The notes beneath the pieces were generated by a model. That model had not been told where the DNA came from and searched no databases. It saw only the letters and a program-made list of their open reading frames with translations. The position numbers and the translations under genes were made by a program. Positions 33,501 to 41,230 of a stretch of DNA of 64,000 nucleotides are shown piece after piece (the stretch's first letter is position 1; every line of letters begins with the position of its first letter). The DNA is from Anisus vortex (lineage: Eukaryota; Mollusca; Gastropoda; Planorbidae), in contig OX421497.1 of the NCBI GenBank assembly GCA_949126835.1, forward strand, positions 11,502,132-11,566,131, in the 5' to 3' direction.

Positions 33501-34532
33501 AGTGTGCCAAAGTAGGATTTCTAACTTATACAGCGTGTCAGCAACATAAAAGTACACCTGCGCCGCCAATCAAACTCTTGTTGAAGAGACTTGAGTAGTC
33601 CTTGTTGTTGGTCTCATCGTGACATTGAAATCGCTCTTCGTGCCAAGTTCGGCCGTATATTGCCGATCCCTGGTTTTGCAAGCAGCGCGTTTCGGAATGC
33701 CATTGTGTCAGTCTTGGGTTTAAATCTAAGTAATATAGACACAATTTATCTTGGAATATTATACTTAAAAAGCAAATCCCTAACTAGCTTAAATGACGCC
33801 TGCAGGGGAAGGTCGAAATTGGCGCCTATTAAGAATGTTTTGATTTACTAGTATGATAAGTTTCAGAAAATGTCAGATCGGCGCCTATCCAAACTTAAGC
33901 GCCTGTGGCGGCGGTGCCCTTAACCCCTCTAGTTATGTTACTGCTTATATGAGATAATGTAAGATATTCAATTGTACAACACTTACATCTTAAAATTGCC
34001 CCGGAAGTGTTCTAAATCGCAGACACTGGTCATGAGTAAGCTAGATGACAGACTCCGGTTAGAGGCGTGTCGTATTTGGCTTGGCCCTAACAACATCCAC
34101 AGTGAATAACATTGAATACTTGCATAAATTCAATTAACATCACAAGCGCTCGTTGATTCTAAAAATAGTTTCACCTTTGACCCTTCCCACCAGGAGCAGA
34201 CTACGGCAGCGACAAGACTAAGTACATTTTGGCGGCATCCATCAGTTTAACAGTTGGGACCCTCGTCACAGTTGTCATCATCTTCTTCTGCGTCCGGATG
34301 CGGTTGCGGCAGAAGAGTACGGCCATGCCCGGCAGGCGCCCTCCGCCTGCCTACGATCTTCCACCCGCCGGCGGGCGCCCCCGAACCTTCGCGCAGCCGC
34401 CCCCGGCCTACGACGACATCTATTTCACGGGCGCGTCCGGTGATAGACGGGAGCTCCTAGACTGTTCATTGTCACCGCCCCCATACACCGCTCAGCCTGG
34501 CTACATCCCAGACGACGGCGTTTCCAGAGAAG
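21436..34532 (+). CDS. Gene A: single-pass receptor-like protein with PPxY tail, unrecognised family
   Basis: Exons assembled by eye: 21436-21502, 22091-22258, 22833-22985, 23944-23997, 25660-25790, 31753-31972, 33076-33348, 34194-34532. The frame is continuous and gives 468 residues. Junctions are phase 1 except 25790/31753 (phase 0). Order: hydrophobic signal peptide; an N-terminal module with EEGMAVTVEC, QWNVTI and CYDDKC; further Cys-containing extracellular segments; a juxtamembrane segment with CNETVAVEC; a membrane span at residues 367-389; then a Pro-rich tail. N-glycosylation sequons include NVT, NIT, NQT, NTT, NFT and NET. Cysteine pairs and beta-like strands suggest Ig-like modules, but this is inference. 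The last exon ends at a strong GTGAGT donor, so a further exon may exist. Gene B at 57555 is a paralogue. The function is unknown; a cell-surface adhesion or immune receptor is plausible. Confidence 0.75.
21955..22022. repeat. Fragment end of a TIR element
   Basis: CCAGTTACGCTACTGCTT resembles a hAT-type terminal repeat (reverse of CAGTAGCGTAACTGG). It is preceded by a C-rich run. Only one end is recognisable. Confidence 0.35.
22091..22258 (+). CDS. Gene A exon 2: N-terminal module
   Basis: Acceptor TTCTGTCCAG, donor CAAG|GTACGA. Encodes IGQGEMIEMAVEEGMAVTVE then C, QWNVTISG, VALCYDDKC. It aligns with gene B exon 2 through IQG/IGQG, EEGM-V, C, V-WN-TI-G, VA-CY and C. Starts and ends in phase 1. 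Confidence 0.85.
22833..22985 (+). CDS. Gene A exon 3
   Basis: Acceptor ATTTACAG, donor GAAG|GTATGT. Encodes 51 residues including YNNYNPP, SKVYC and VLRTWLF. It aligns with gene B exon 3 (VTKVQC...VILRTWLM). A 26-bp minisatellite starts immediately after the donor. Confidence 0.85.
22990..23175. repeat. 26-bp minisatellite abutting a splice donor
   Basis: About seven units containing CTCAGTGTAGTCTTATATGT then ATGGCC. The first unit begins five bases after the gene A exon 3 donor, so the array looks seeded from the intron start. Units differ at one or two positions. Confidence 0.9.
23300..23365 (+). repeat. LINE 3'-terminal tail remnant, diverged
   Basis: AAATCTTCTGTATAGAAGAA then GCGTCTGTAAC. 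The hairpin stem CTTCT/AGAAG is kept while the loop differs. Intronic in gene A. Confidence 0.65.
23944..23997 (+). CDS. Gene A exon 4 (small)
   Basis: Acceptor TGTCTTTTAG, donor ACAA|GTGAGT. 54 nt encoding IYNGYKISYEESVFNIT. Phase 1 on both sides. An alternative acceptor (TTTTTCTAG at 23894) would lead into a stop, so the later one was chosen. Confidence 0.65.
24730..25505 (+). mobile_element. Degraded LINE C-terminal fragment with A-rich tail
   Basis: Coding remnant SRLDYCNALLIEITVDKVAQ, then NSAARLVM, LLRRLHWLHVKARIEYKVAL and, in another frame, LFKKNLKTHYFNIYL. This is the standard C-terminal pattern of RTE/CR1-like LINEs. The 3' end has CAGCGCTATTTAAATAGAGT, then TTATTATTATT and a poly-A run. 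Gene A intron 4. Confidence 0.75.
25660..25790 (+). CDS. Gene A exon 5
   Basis: Acceptor CATCCCCAG. Encodes PVQCETPILTATQQEMFY, ITCSIELYQ and FSLELK, ending in phase 0 at AAG|GTTAGG. That donor was chosen because the next exon (31753) opens in phase 0. Reading on runs into a CCGAATTTCGGTTTCGG repeat and a stop. Two cysteines are spaced as in a beta-sandwich module. Confidence 0.7.
25845..25940. repeat. Repeated CCGAATTTCGGTTTCGGC-type element fragment
   Basis: GACCGAATTTCGGTTTCGGC at about 25842 and CTTTCGGTTTCGGCCGAATT at about 25918 are similar blocks, probably ends of a small DNA transposon. It starts just past the gene A exon 5 donor. Confidence 0.4.
26567..31130. repeat. 4.56 kb minisatellite, mixed 20-bp and 18-bp units
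   Basis: About 230 head-to-tail units. The main unit is CATTCTATCCATTTGCCTGT (20 bp). The second, AATTCTATCCATTTGCGT (18 bp), is interspersed at intervals of 2-9 units. Rare variants are TATCTATTTG and TTTGCTTGT. A block with two TATCTATTTG units followed two units later by TTTGCTTGT recurs near 28490, 28967, 29690 and 30905, showing higher-order copying. It lies inside gene A intron 5. The long open frames across it are by-products of the repeat. Confidence 0.97.
31246..31672. mobile_element. hAT-like miniature element (CAGGGATAGATTAAG family)
   Basis: Left end CAGGGATAGATTAAGC; right end AGTCTTAACCCGGCCCTG, a diverged inverted copy. Flanks AATCCATC and GATCCATC match at 7 of 8 bases. 427 bp, non-coding. 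Intronic in gene A, just past the minisatellite. Confidence 0.65.
31753..31972 (+). CDS. Gene A exon 6
   Basis: Acceptor GAATTCCCAG, donor AAAG|GTATAT. Encodes SPIDIYYNQTTYSYAQSVW, then YNTTYEHRMCVYVKQRW, VFRVVAYPDV and MPLFPK. Two N-glycosylation sequons. It is separated from exon 5 by a 5.96 kb intron dominated by the minisatellite. Confidence 0.8.
32268..32485. mobile_element. hAT-like miniature element (CAGGGGTCGG family), inverted
   Basis: Ends CAGGGACAGGCAACC and GGTTGCCTACTCCTG. A perfect 8-bp duplication, GTATAGAC, lies at 32260-32267 and 32486-32493. 218 bp, non-coding, gene A intron 6. Confidence 0.9.
32672..32733 (-). repeat. LINE 3'-terminal tail remnant
   Basis: On the minus strand: CGCAATAATCTCTTGTATAG, then AGAAGCGTCTG and TAAGATAAGATAAC. 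The hairpin is altered by one base in the left arm. Gene A intron 6. Confidence 0.55.
33076..33348 (+). CDS. Gene A exon 7: juxtamembrane ectodomain
   Basis: Acceptor CTGTGTCCAG, donor CCTC|GTAAGT. 91 residues: EGLITNFTLNSQSSDVTVSC, CNETVAVECEG, then YSFSASDCGLQYTFGCRVGS. Four cysteines and two sequons. Phase 1 on both sides. Confidence 0.85.
33472..33674. repeat. Decayed copy of the CAGGGGTCGG hAT-like element
   Basis: Keeps GTGTGCCAAAGTAGGATTTC, AGCGTGTCAGCAAC, GTGCCAAGTTCGG and a right end TTGCCGATCCCTG. The left terminus is eroded. Gene A intron 7. Confidence 0.6.
34194..34532 (+). CDS. Gene A exon 8: transmembrane span and PPxY cytosolic tail
   Basis: Acceptor CTTCCCACCAG. Encodes KYILAASISLTVGTLVTVV and a hydrophobic run to FFCV, then basic RMRLRQK. 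The Pro-rich tail has PPAY at about residues 406 and 425 and PPPY at about 450, all matches to PPxY, the ligand of WW domains such as those in NEDD4-type ubiquitin ligases. Other tail tyrosines occur in YDDIY. The exon is strikingly GC-rich. It ends at GAAG|GTGAGT; if that donor is not used, translation stops eight bases later at TAA (34538-34540), with AATAAA at 34560-34566. Confidence 0.85.
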
Positions 34533-34836
34533 GTGAGTAATCGCGTTCTTTTTTTTCTTAAATAAAGAGAAGGCTAATGCCCCCCCTTCCCAACCCCACA
34601 GCTCTCATCACAGCCACAAGCATAAACTGTTTTAAAAATATTCTCCTAATGTCAAAGTAATATTTTTTTTAAGCTGGGGGGTAAGTCTTGCAGACTTTAA
34701 AAATTCTCTATCGATCAAATAGGTACACGCTATCTTCACAGTACTCACTCATAAAAAGGTGCAAAAAAAACAACAACAACAACAACACACACACACTAAT
34801 AAAGACAAAGCGCACCATCTGCAGGATTATAATTCC

Positions 34837-35124
34837 CTGCTTATACCGCTGCTTATACCGCTGCTTATACCGCTGCTTATACCGCTGCTTATACCGCTGC
34901 TTATACCGCTGCTTATACCGCTGCTTATACCGCTGCTTATACCGCTGCTTATACCGCTGCTTATACCGCTGCTTATACCGCTGCTTATACCGCTGCTTAT
35001 ACCGCTGCTTATACCGCTGCTTATACCGCTGCTTATACCGATGCTTATACCGCTGCTTATAACGCTGCTTATAACGCTGCTTATAACGCTGCTTATAACG
35101 CTGCTTATACAGCTGCTTATACCG
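34837..35124. repeat. 12-bp tandem array, 24 copies
   Basis: Exactly 24 units of CTGCTTATACCG. The 3' copies have CTGCTTATAACG (four consecutive), showing local spread of a variant. Begins about 300 bases after the last gene A exon found. Confidence 0.95.
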
Positions 35125-35209
35125 CTCCTTTACGACAATGCCTTGCAGAGTATGTGACTATTGAAAGTGTAAAGGTGAAATCAACAATAGATATACATCA
35201 ACACATGGC

Positions 35210-35324
35210 ATGTTACACACATATGTTACACATGTTACACACATATGTTACACATGTTACACACATATGTTACACATGTTACACACATATGTTACACACA
35301 TATGTTACACATGTTACACACATA
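35210..35324. repeat. 22-bp tandem repeat
   Basis: Units built from CATGTTACACACATATGTTA, partly palindromic (ACATATGT). About five copies. Confidence 0.85.
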
Positions 35325-35504
35325 GTACAAAGGGCTAGTGGGGCATGGCTGCCGACGTTCGGCTGGCGGACAGTCCCCTCACATAGGGGTGGGCAGTTGG
35401 GGCGTATGCCCGGGGGCGACACTTCCAGAAGGGGGGGGGGGGTGGCAACAATAACTTAACTTCATACCAGAAATTTTAGGAGAGTTGAAGGGGAAATAAA
35501 ATTT

Positions 35505-35655
35505 GAAACACATCTCTGATGGGTACCTTTCGTTGAGTAGTTTAGCTGGGCTTTGTGCTGGAAACACAATCCCCTGGTATGCCGTAACCACACAAAACTG
35601 GCAAACGCTGCTTTATGTATCAATTCGGTCCGACTGGATACTTTACTTTACTAGA
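35505..35655 (+). repeat. SINE family 1, interrupted copy
   Basis: The body (CTGATGGGTACC...TATGCCGTAACCAC...AACGCTGC...GGTCCGACTGGATACTTTAC) is here. A head-like piece (GACGTTCGGCTGGCGGAC) lies at 35354, separated by about 150 bases with a G12 run, so the copy was probably interrupted. Confidence 0.6.
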
Positions 35656-35662
35656 CTAGCAG

Positions 35663-35986
35663 CAGTGGCGTATTTAGGCATGTTCCACATGTTCCATTGG
35701 AACAGGGGCCCCCACACAAAAGGGGCCCCCACACATTCCCCCCAAAAAATATTTTTTTACATCTCCATTCTTTCGTTAAAATGTAAAGTAAAATTCATCT
35801 ATTCCCCTACAATTTTATGCGCTCCAGTCCAACCAAACTCAGGGCAACATACAATTTAAGATTTTACAGAATGTAACATTAATTAACGGCACATATCTGA
35901 CGTATGTGGAAGGCAAGGGCAAGGACGCGAGGGCCCCCCACATACATTTTGGGAATCGGGCCCCGACAGTCCTAAATACGTCCCTG
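35663..35986. mobile_element. hAT-like miniature element (CAGTGGCGTATTTAGG family)
   Basis: Ends CAGTGGCGTATTTAGG and CCTAAATACGTCCCTG. A perfect 8-bp duplication, ACTAGCAG, lies at 35655-35662 and 35987-35994. Inner GGGGCCCCCACACA blocks are shared with the copy at 58412. 324 bp. Confidence 0.92.
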
Positions 35987-35994
35987 ACTAGCAG

Positions 35995-36600
35995 TATATA
36001 AATGCAATTGTTGTTCTTATTGTTTAAAAATAATATTTTTAAATGGACAAACAATTTAGGCAGGAAATGTTTATTTACCACTGTTGAACGTAAATTAATG
36101 TTATACCTCTAATTACACCTTGAAATTTTGGATTTGTATTTAAAAAAAATACTAAAAAGCTATATTTTAGCTATATTACAAATTAGAAAACATGACTAGT
36201 TTGTCATCACTAAAATCAAAATTAATTTGGGAAATTTAATTTAAAGGGAGATAATTAATTCGTTTTCTTTGCGTTAAAATGTTTGACTATGTTTTTTAAT
36301 TTTTCCTTTTAAAAGAAATCATGGCTTACAATATATAACAATAAAATATCATATTATAAATTTAAAATAATATGAATATTATGTGACTAAAGAATTTATA
36401 TGTACATTTCTTAACACTACATTTACTACTCAGTTTGTATGATAACTACGTATCAATTCAGCTTAATAATTGGTAATAAATCTATATTTATCAAAATTAA
36501 ATATAAAACCCTTTAACGATTTTTCCTATGAAGCGCTATTGTTGTTGGCATTGTTCATGCTGTAATTGTCTTAATAAATAATTAAAAAAATCTAGAGCAG
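35995..36600. other. Intergenic, no gene seen
   Basis: Very AT-rich sequence without recognisable elements or exons. Confidence 0.4.
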
Positions 36601-36682
36601 GTTATATTTCAGGCTTTTGGTACGCTGAATGATTTAGAAATCCTAGTTTGGCACACTGTTAGCAAAAGGTTGCCGACCCCTG
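36601..36682. repeat. One end of a CAGGGGTCGG hAT-like element
   Basis: ACGCTGAATGATTTAGAAAT, then GGCACACTGTTAGCAAAAGG and GTTGCCGACCCCTG: an intact terminus with the other end missing. Confidence 0.65.
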
Positions 36683-36787
36683 GTATATAACGTTTGTCTT
36701 GATTAGTAAAACTGCACACTTCATGGCCACCATGGAACTAACTAACATAACTTTTATATCAATAACTCAATGATATATATAACTCAT

Positions 36788-36962
36788 GTGAAGCCGGCTG
36801 GTCCAGCGGTTAGTTCACCGGACTGTCAACCAAAAACCAACTGACACGTCGCGGGTTCTATCCCTGCCACCGACCGATCCCTGTCGCCCTGCAGGAGTTT
36901 TGGGCCTAGTGAACGTAATAATCTTCTATCTAGAAGGAACGTCTGTAAACGTATAAGATATA
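36788..36962 (+). repeat. SINE family 2: tRNA-derived head joined to LINE 3' tail
   Basis: The head has a consensus A-box, TGGTCCAGCGG (36799-36809), and a B-box, GGTTCTATCCC (36854-36864), at tRNA spacing. A CCTGTCGCCCTGCAG body follows. It then ends AATAATCTTCTATCTAGAAG, GAACGTCTGTAAACGTATAA and GATATAA, the 3' end of the LINE family at 48488-49750. Such shared tails let a SINE use the LINE's reverse transcriptase. Confidence 0.8.
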
Positions 36963-37120
36963 ATGCAAATCGATCTTAAGATAACCTCGTGTAGTTGCAG
37001 TACTAGCCAAATGTGTCCGGTTGGAGTTGGTTATGACCAGCCATTGGTATCGACCTTTCTGCTACACCTGCAATTTGCACCCCACTCCCTCACTTTCTTT
37101 CTCTCTTTCTTTTACAGGTA

Positions 37121-37165
37121 AAGCATGCATTACAGACGCTCCCTTTCTATAAAGAATATTATTTC
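37121..37165 (-). repeat. LINE 3'-terminal tail remnant
   Basis: On the minus strand: AATATTCTTTATAGAAAGGG then AGCGTCTGTAATG. Slightly diverged hairpin. Confidence 0.55.
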
Positions 37166-37886
37166 GTTGTTATGGAATTCCCTTCCTTTCAACAGAACCT
37201 TTTATGGATCCATCTGGCATTTCATTTGCTATTTTATTTCCCCTGTGCTAATTCAAGGTTAACGTCTAGCTTGAATGATGGGTGAGTGGGTGACGCAAAT
37301 CAATTGGGGCAACTGCTGTTATCGCTGGGAGCTTAATGTTATGGGCTTTTTGATATTCAAAGGGAGAAAAAAAGTATTACTGTTCATTTTTTTTTAGTAT
37401 GGCTGACTGGGAAATTCTAATCAGAGGCTTGTCTAACCAGAAGGCTTAAAAGATTTCCTATGCATGTAGCTAACTGTAGTAAACTTCACTTTAGGGTCTT
37501 TGAGGGTCTTGTTGAGGGGGCGGTACTTTAATATGTATATATTTTTATATGGGTGTTACAGTTGTTATCTGTACTAAATCTGTAGTAAAATCTAAGTGTT
37601 ATCGATTCAACGATTAAAGATTTGTTTAGCAACATGTTACCTTCTGTATGCTTCTACATGTCAAAGTCTTAGCTCCCTCTAGCGCTGGAACTTTAACCTC
37701 CCCGCTTGCTTAATTTAAACAGAAAAATAAACCACTTCAACTCCTACTTTATATGCTAAAGACACTCCTTCTTTACAGTAAATTAGTGCGTCCAACATTT
37801 ATCCGTGGTAGTACGTTTGACAATAGTTATAAGGTGGCGGAAGAAACTGGCAGGCCATACACTTCCAACTCTTCACATTCAATATG

Positions 37887-38081
37887 CAGTCCTGATGCAG
37901 GCTAGGATTTTTGTTTCCGCTTCTGGAGTATTTCCCTGAGTCTACCCAGCTCTGGTGGGTACCTGACTTTAGTTGGGGTAAAGTAAAGGAGGCTGTGCAT
38001 AGTGGTGGCCACACAATCACCTAGTATGTCGTGGCCACAGAAACTGTTGAATGCTGCTTCACCGGCACTATGGATCAATTG
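37887..38081 (+). repeat. SINE family 1, head missing
   Basis: Runs from GATGCAGGCTAGGATTTTTG through CTACCCAGCTCTGGTGGGTA to GCTTCACCGGCACTATGGAT. The minus-strand LINE abuts its 3' end. Confidence 0.75.
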
Positions 38082-38083
38082 TT

Positions 38084-39370
38084 TTCTTCTTCTTCGTAAT
38101 ACTGTGGAGACCCCGTAGAACCGAGGGAAAAGTCCACAATTTAAATACACATAAAATAACATAGCAAACAACAGTTATATACAGATAAAAGAATGTCACT
38201 TTAGGTTTTTGGACCAGCACTTTAGTGACGATTTGAAGGCCGGAACTGTAGGGGCAGTGATGGAGGCCTGGTCCAGGGTGTTCCACAGCCTAATGGCTGA
38301 CGGAAAAAAAGAATGTTTGTAGACGTCGGTGCGTGCACGTGGGACATGCAGCTTGAGCTGATGGCCTCGGGTAGAGCGGGACACTTTCTGCATTCTGTTT
38401 GTTTGGGTCGAAAGGTCCACGTGGTCGTTGATGATTTTATAAATCATGGGCACTTTGTCAATTGCTCTTCGTTGTTGTAGTGTATCTAGGTGGAGTTTTG
38501 CTACTAAGGCAGAGGCGCTTGATTTGGTGCTGTAGTCCTCTAGTATTCGACGTGCTGCGCGTCGCTGGGTCATCTCCAGTTTGTCAAACAGGTTTTGCTG
38601 GTGGGGGTCCCAAACTGGCGAGGCGTATTCTAGGATGGGGCGAGCTAAGCTTTTATAACAGTGGGTCTGAATTTTCGTGGAACACCCCTTTAGGTTTCTA
38701 TGGATGAAGGCGCAGACTCTGTTAGACTTGGCAACAATGGATTGAACATGTATGCCCCAGTGGAGATTTTCTGTGATGTTCAAACCCAAGTATTTAGCTT
38801 CTGACACCCTTGCAAGAGATTGGCCATTTAAAGTATAGCTAGTGGGTATCCTAGTTCTTTTTCTGGAAACAGAGAGGAGGAGGCATTTATCGACGTTGAA
38901 CTCCATTTGCCATTTCGATGGCCAGGCCTCTAGCTTTAGGAGGTCTTCCTGTAAGTGGACAGCATCATCAGGGCTATCGATTGGAGCGTACAGGATGGTG
39001 TCATCTGCAAAGAGTCGTACTCTGGAGTGAAGTCCAGTCTCCAAGTCGTTGATGAATATCAAGAACAGCAAAGGCCCAAGAGGGACTCCAGATATGACCG
39101 GTCCAATTGTGGAAGTTTCACCCTCTACGACAACCTGTTGGGTGCGGCCGACGAGGAAGTTCTCAATCCATCTCTTGGTCTGCCCTCTTATACCGTAGTA
39201 ATCCAACTTGAGAAGGAGGCGCTTGTGAGGCCTTTGAAAAATCTAGCAGGATGGTATCGGTTTGCCCAGCCTTGTCGACGGTCGCTGTCAAGTCGTCAAC
39301 GGTGAGGATGAGCTGAGACTCGCGGGATCTCTTTTTCCTGAATCCGTGTTGAGCATCTTCTTTTCTTTTG
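38084..39370 (-). mobile_element. 5'-truncated LINE (GAA-tailed), minus strand
   Basis: A non-LTR retrotransposon copy with the 3' part of its RT ORF (38196-39206, plus an upstream frame to about 39365), a 3' UTR of about 110 bases and a GAAGAAGAAGAAAA tail at 38084-38096. It has an internal frameshift and small deletions. Confidence 0.85.
38196..39365 (-). pseudogene. LINE reverse transcriptase, defective
   Basis: Reading from 39365: QHGFRKKRSRESQLILTVDD, then TILLDFSKA. The normal FDKVPH stretch is then disrupted by a short deletion that shifts frame near 39220, and the frame resumes at DYYGIRGQTKRWIENFL. Motif B reads SGVPLGPLLFL, missing the usual Q-G-T-x residues. The FADDT active site is intact. 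The C-terminal region runs through YASPVWDPH, RRAARRI and SFFPSAIRLWN. It cannot encode a working enzyme. Probably a Jockey/CR1-like group member. Confidence 0.85.
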
Positions 39371-39451
39371 TCCCAATGAACAAAAAGATCAAAAATAAAA
39401 AACAATAGCATTAAAGATTGAGCGTGATTGCGGAAGTCTTGGTTCCAGGAC

Positions 39452-39487
39452 GAAATAATCTTCTGTATAGAAGGAGATAAGATAGTT
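39452..39487 (+). repeat. LINE 3'-terminal tail remnant
   Basis: AATAATCTTCTGTATAGAAG followed directly by GAGATAAGATAG. The GCGTCTGTAATG segment is missing, leaving hairpin plus tail. Confidence 0.6.
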
Positions 39488-39769
39488 GTTAGTGATTTTA
39501 TACAAGCTAAACAAAAAAGAGCATATGCTATAAATAAGTTTGTTGTGACTTGTAAAAAAAAAATATTGGGTTAGTTTAATTGATACATGCTTAAATTGAA
39601 AGTTAATAGAGTATTGATTAGATCCCCCCCCCCCCCAAAAAAAAAAAGTATTTATTTATAATCGGTAGTGGACATTTTTTTTATGTGTGGCAATGACATT
39701 GAACGGTCCATTTCAAAAATACAAAGCGCATTCTGTAGGTTAAGCACTGATCTATCTATCTATATATTT

Positions 39770-40369
39770 TGTCACGTGCGAAATCAGCTACTGACGTATG
39801 ATGATATTTTTAGTAATGTATTATTATATATTCTTTTGATTCACATTTATCTTGGATCTCACAAGGTTGTATAAGAATTAGTATTGATATTATTGAAGTA
39901 GATTTGATGTTTATTTGACTCGTATGATGTGAATCTTTTGTGTATGAAGTGATTTAGATAAACTGTACCTTAATATAGAGGAAATCCACAATCCTGTTTG
40001 AATGATTGAACACAATTTTATTCCAACAAGTTGAGATGATAAATATAACAGTAACACAGAATACATGTACCAGTATTATATGATGAAACTTAATCAGTTG
40101 AGATTCTTCTATATCGTACTAAGCCGTAATCCTATCTTTAAGAAAGTGGTCAAAAACAGTCCTCACACATTAGCGCCCAAGCTAGAACTAAACTAACGGT
40201 CTCAAACCCTCGTGCATATGACGTATTTAATGCTATGACGTAGTGTCTAGACATATACATGTTTTATTCCTAACACGGAAACATTTCGGGTTTAAGATTA
40301 TTTCGTTTTAACTTTAGTTAATAATAATAGAACCAATATAATTATGGAAATAAAACTACTTTTGTAACA
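39770..40369 (-). repeat. Gypsy 3' LTR
   Basis: 600 bp. In sense it starts TGTTACAAAAGTAG and ends CGCACGTGACA, the standard TG...CA borders. About 98.8% identical to the 5' LTR by visual comparison. Confidence 0.95.
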
Positions 40370-41230
40370 CTCGCCCCCCCCCTTAAGACACAAAGGAATT
40401 ACAGACAGTGTTAAGTATGGAATTCTTTGTAGAGTACCCATAAAATGAACCGAATTCCCAAACTATTCGTAAGATTTAATTGACTATTGGACAATCTTTT
40501 TAAGATTAAAATGAACCATATATTACATATCCCCTTAATAACAAAGTCGCTATTATGGAATCCCTTATCACATTATCTTATCAATGATTATTAATTAAAC
40601 ATTTATTTATCAATTAATATTTACAATTATGATTATTGTGTGTACAACGTTTACCATAAAACTATTACCACCAATAACCAATTCCCATAGAATTGATATG
40701 AATTACCCAAATAAGTGGAACCGATTAATAATTGATAGATAATTCTTTAGAAAGTTTAATTTATTTATAACCGATCATAGTATCATTAACTAATGATTTT
40801 CAGTTATTATATTATTATGATGTCTAAATTATGACATCAAGAATATTTTAAAAATGTGATAATCTCAGCTGATTTAGCTTTTACATAGCATAAAATAAGA
40901 CATCCAAATTATAACATGACGACATAGAAAACAAACAATTTGCAAAACACATCAATAATCAATTGAACAAACACAAGTGTGGATGTATTCAAGTTAAATA
41001 CCGGTGTGTGTGCAATTGATGTATGCAATAGTTACCTTTTACCTTACAACGTATGATTGTTTCTAGTAGAATTTGAAGTTTTGTTCTGTAATGTTTCATA
41101 GTGTAATAATTCAAAACATAGTTTATTTATTGTCATATTTACAATAATATATATGTTAATCAATACAATGAATGACATAAAAGAAAAAAACATTTCATGA
41201 GAAACTGACTTTTATCTTTTGGTTCACCAG
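40370..41230 (-). other. Gypsy internal non-coding region between pol and 3' LTR
   Basis: 860 bases, AT-rich, without a convincing ORF (no env-like frame). Ends at the purine tract next to the LTR (complement of TCGCCCCCCCCCTTAAGACA). Confidence 0.7.

Noticed and set aside
34688..35157. Open frames encoding CLYR or LIPL repeats
   Set aside because: By-product of the 12-bp array; no splice or start context.
38462..39305. Plus-strand open frames up to 116 codons
   Set aside because: Antisense shadows of the minus-strand LINE reverse transcriptase.
40370..41230. Envelope-like gene between pol and the 3' LTR
   Set aside because: No open frame of meaningful length and no signal peptide or membrane segment in this AT-rich stretch.
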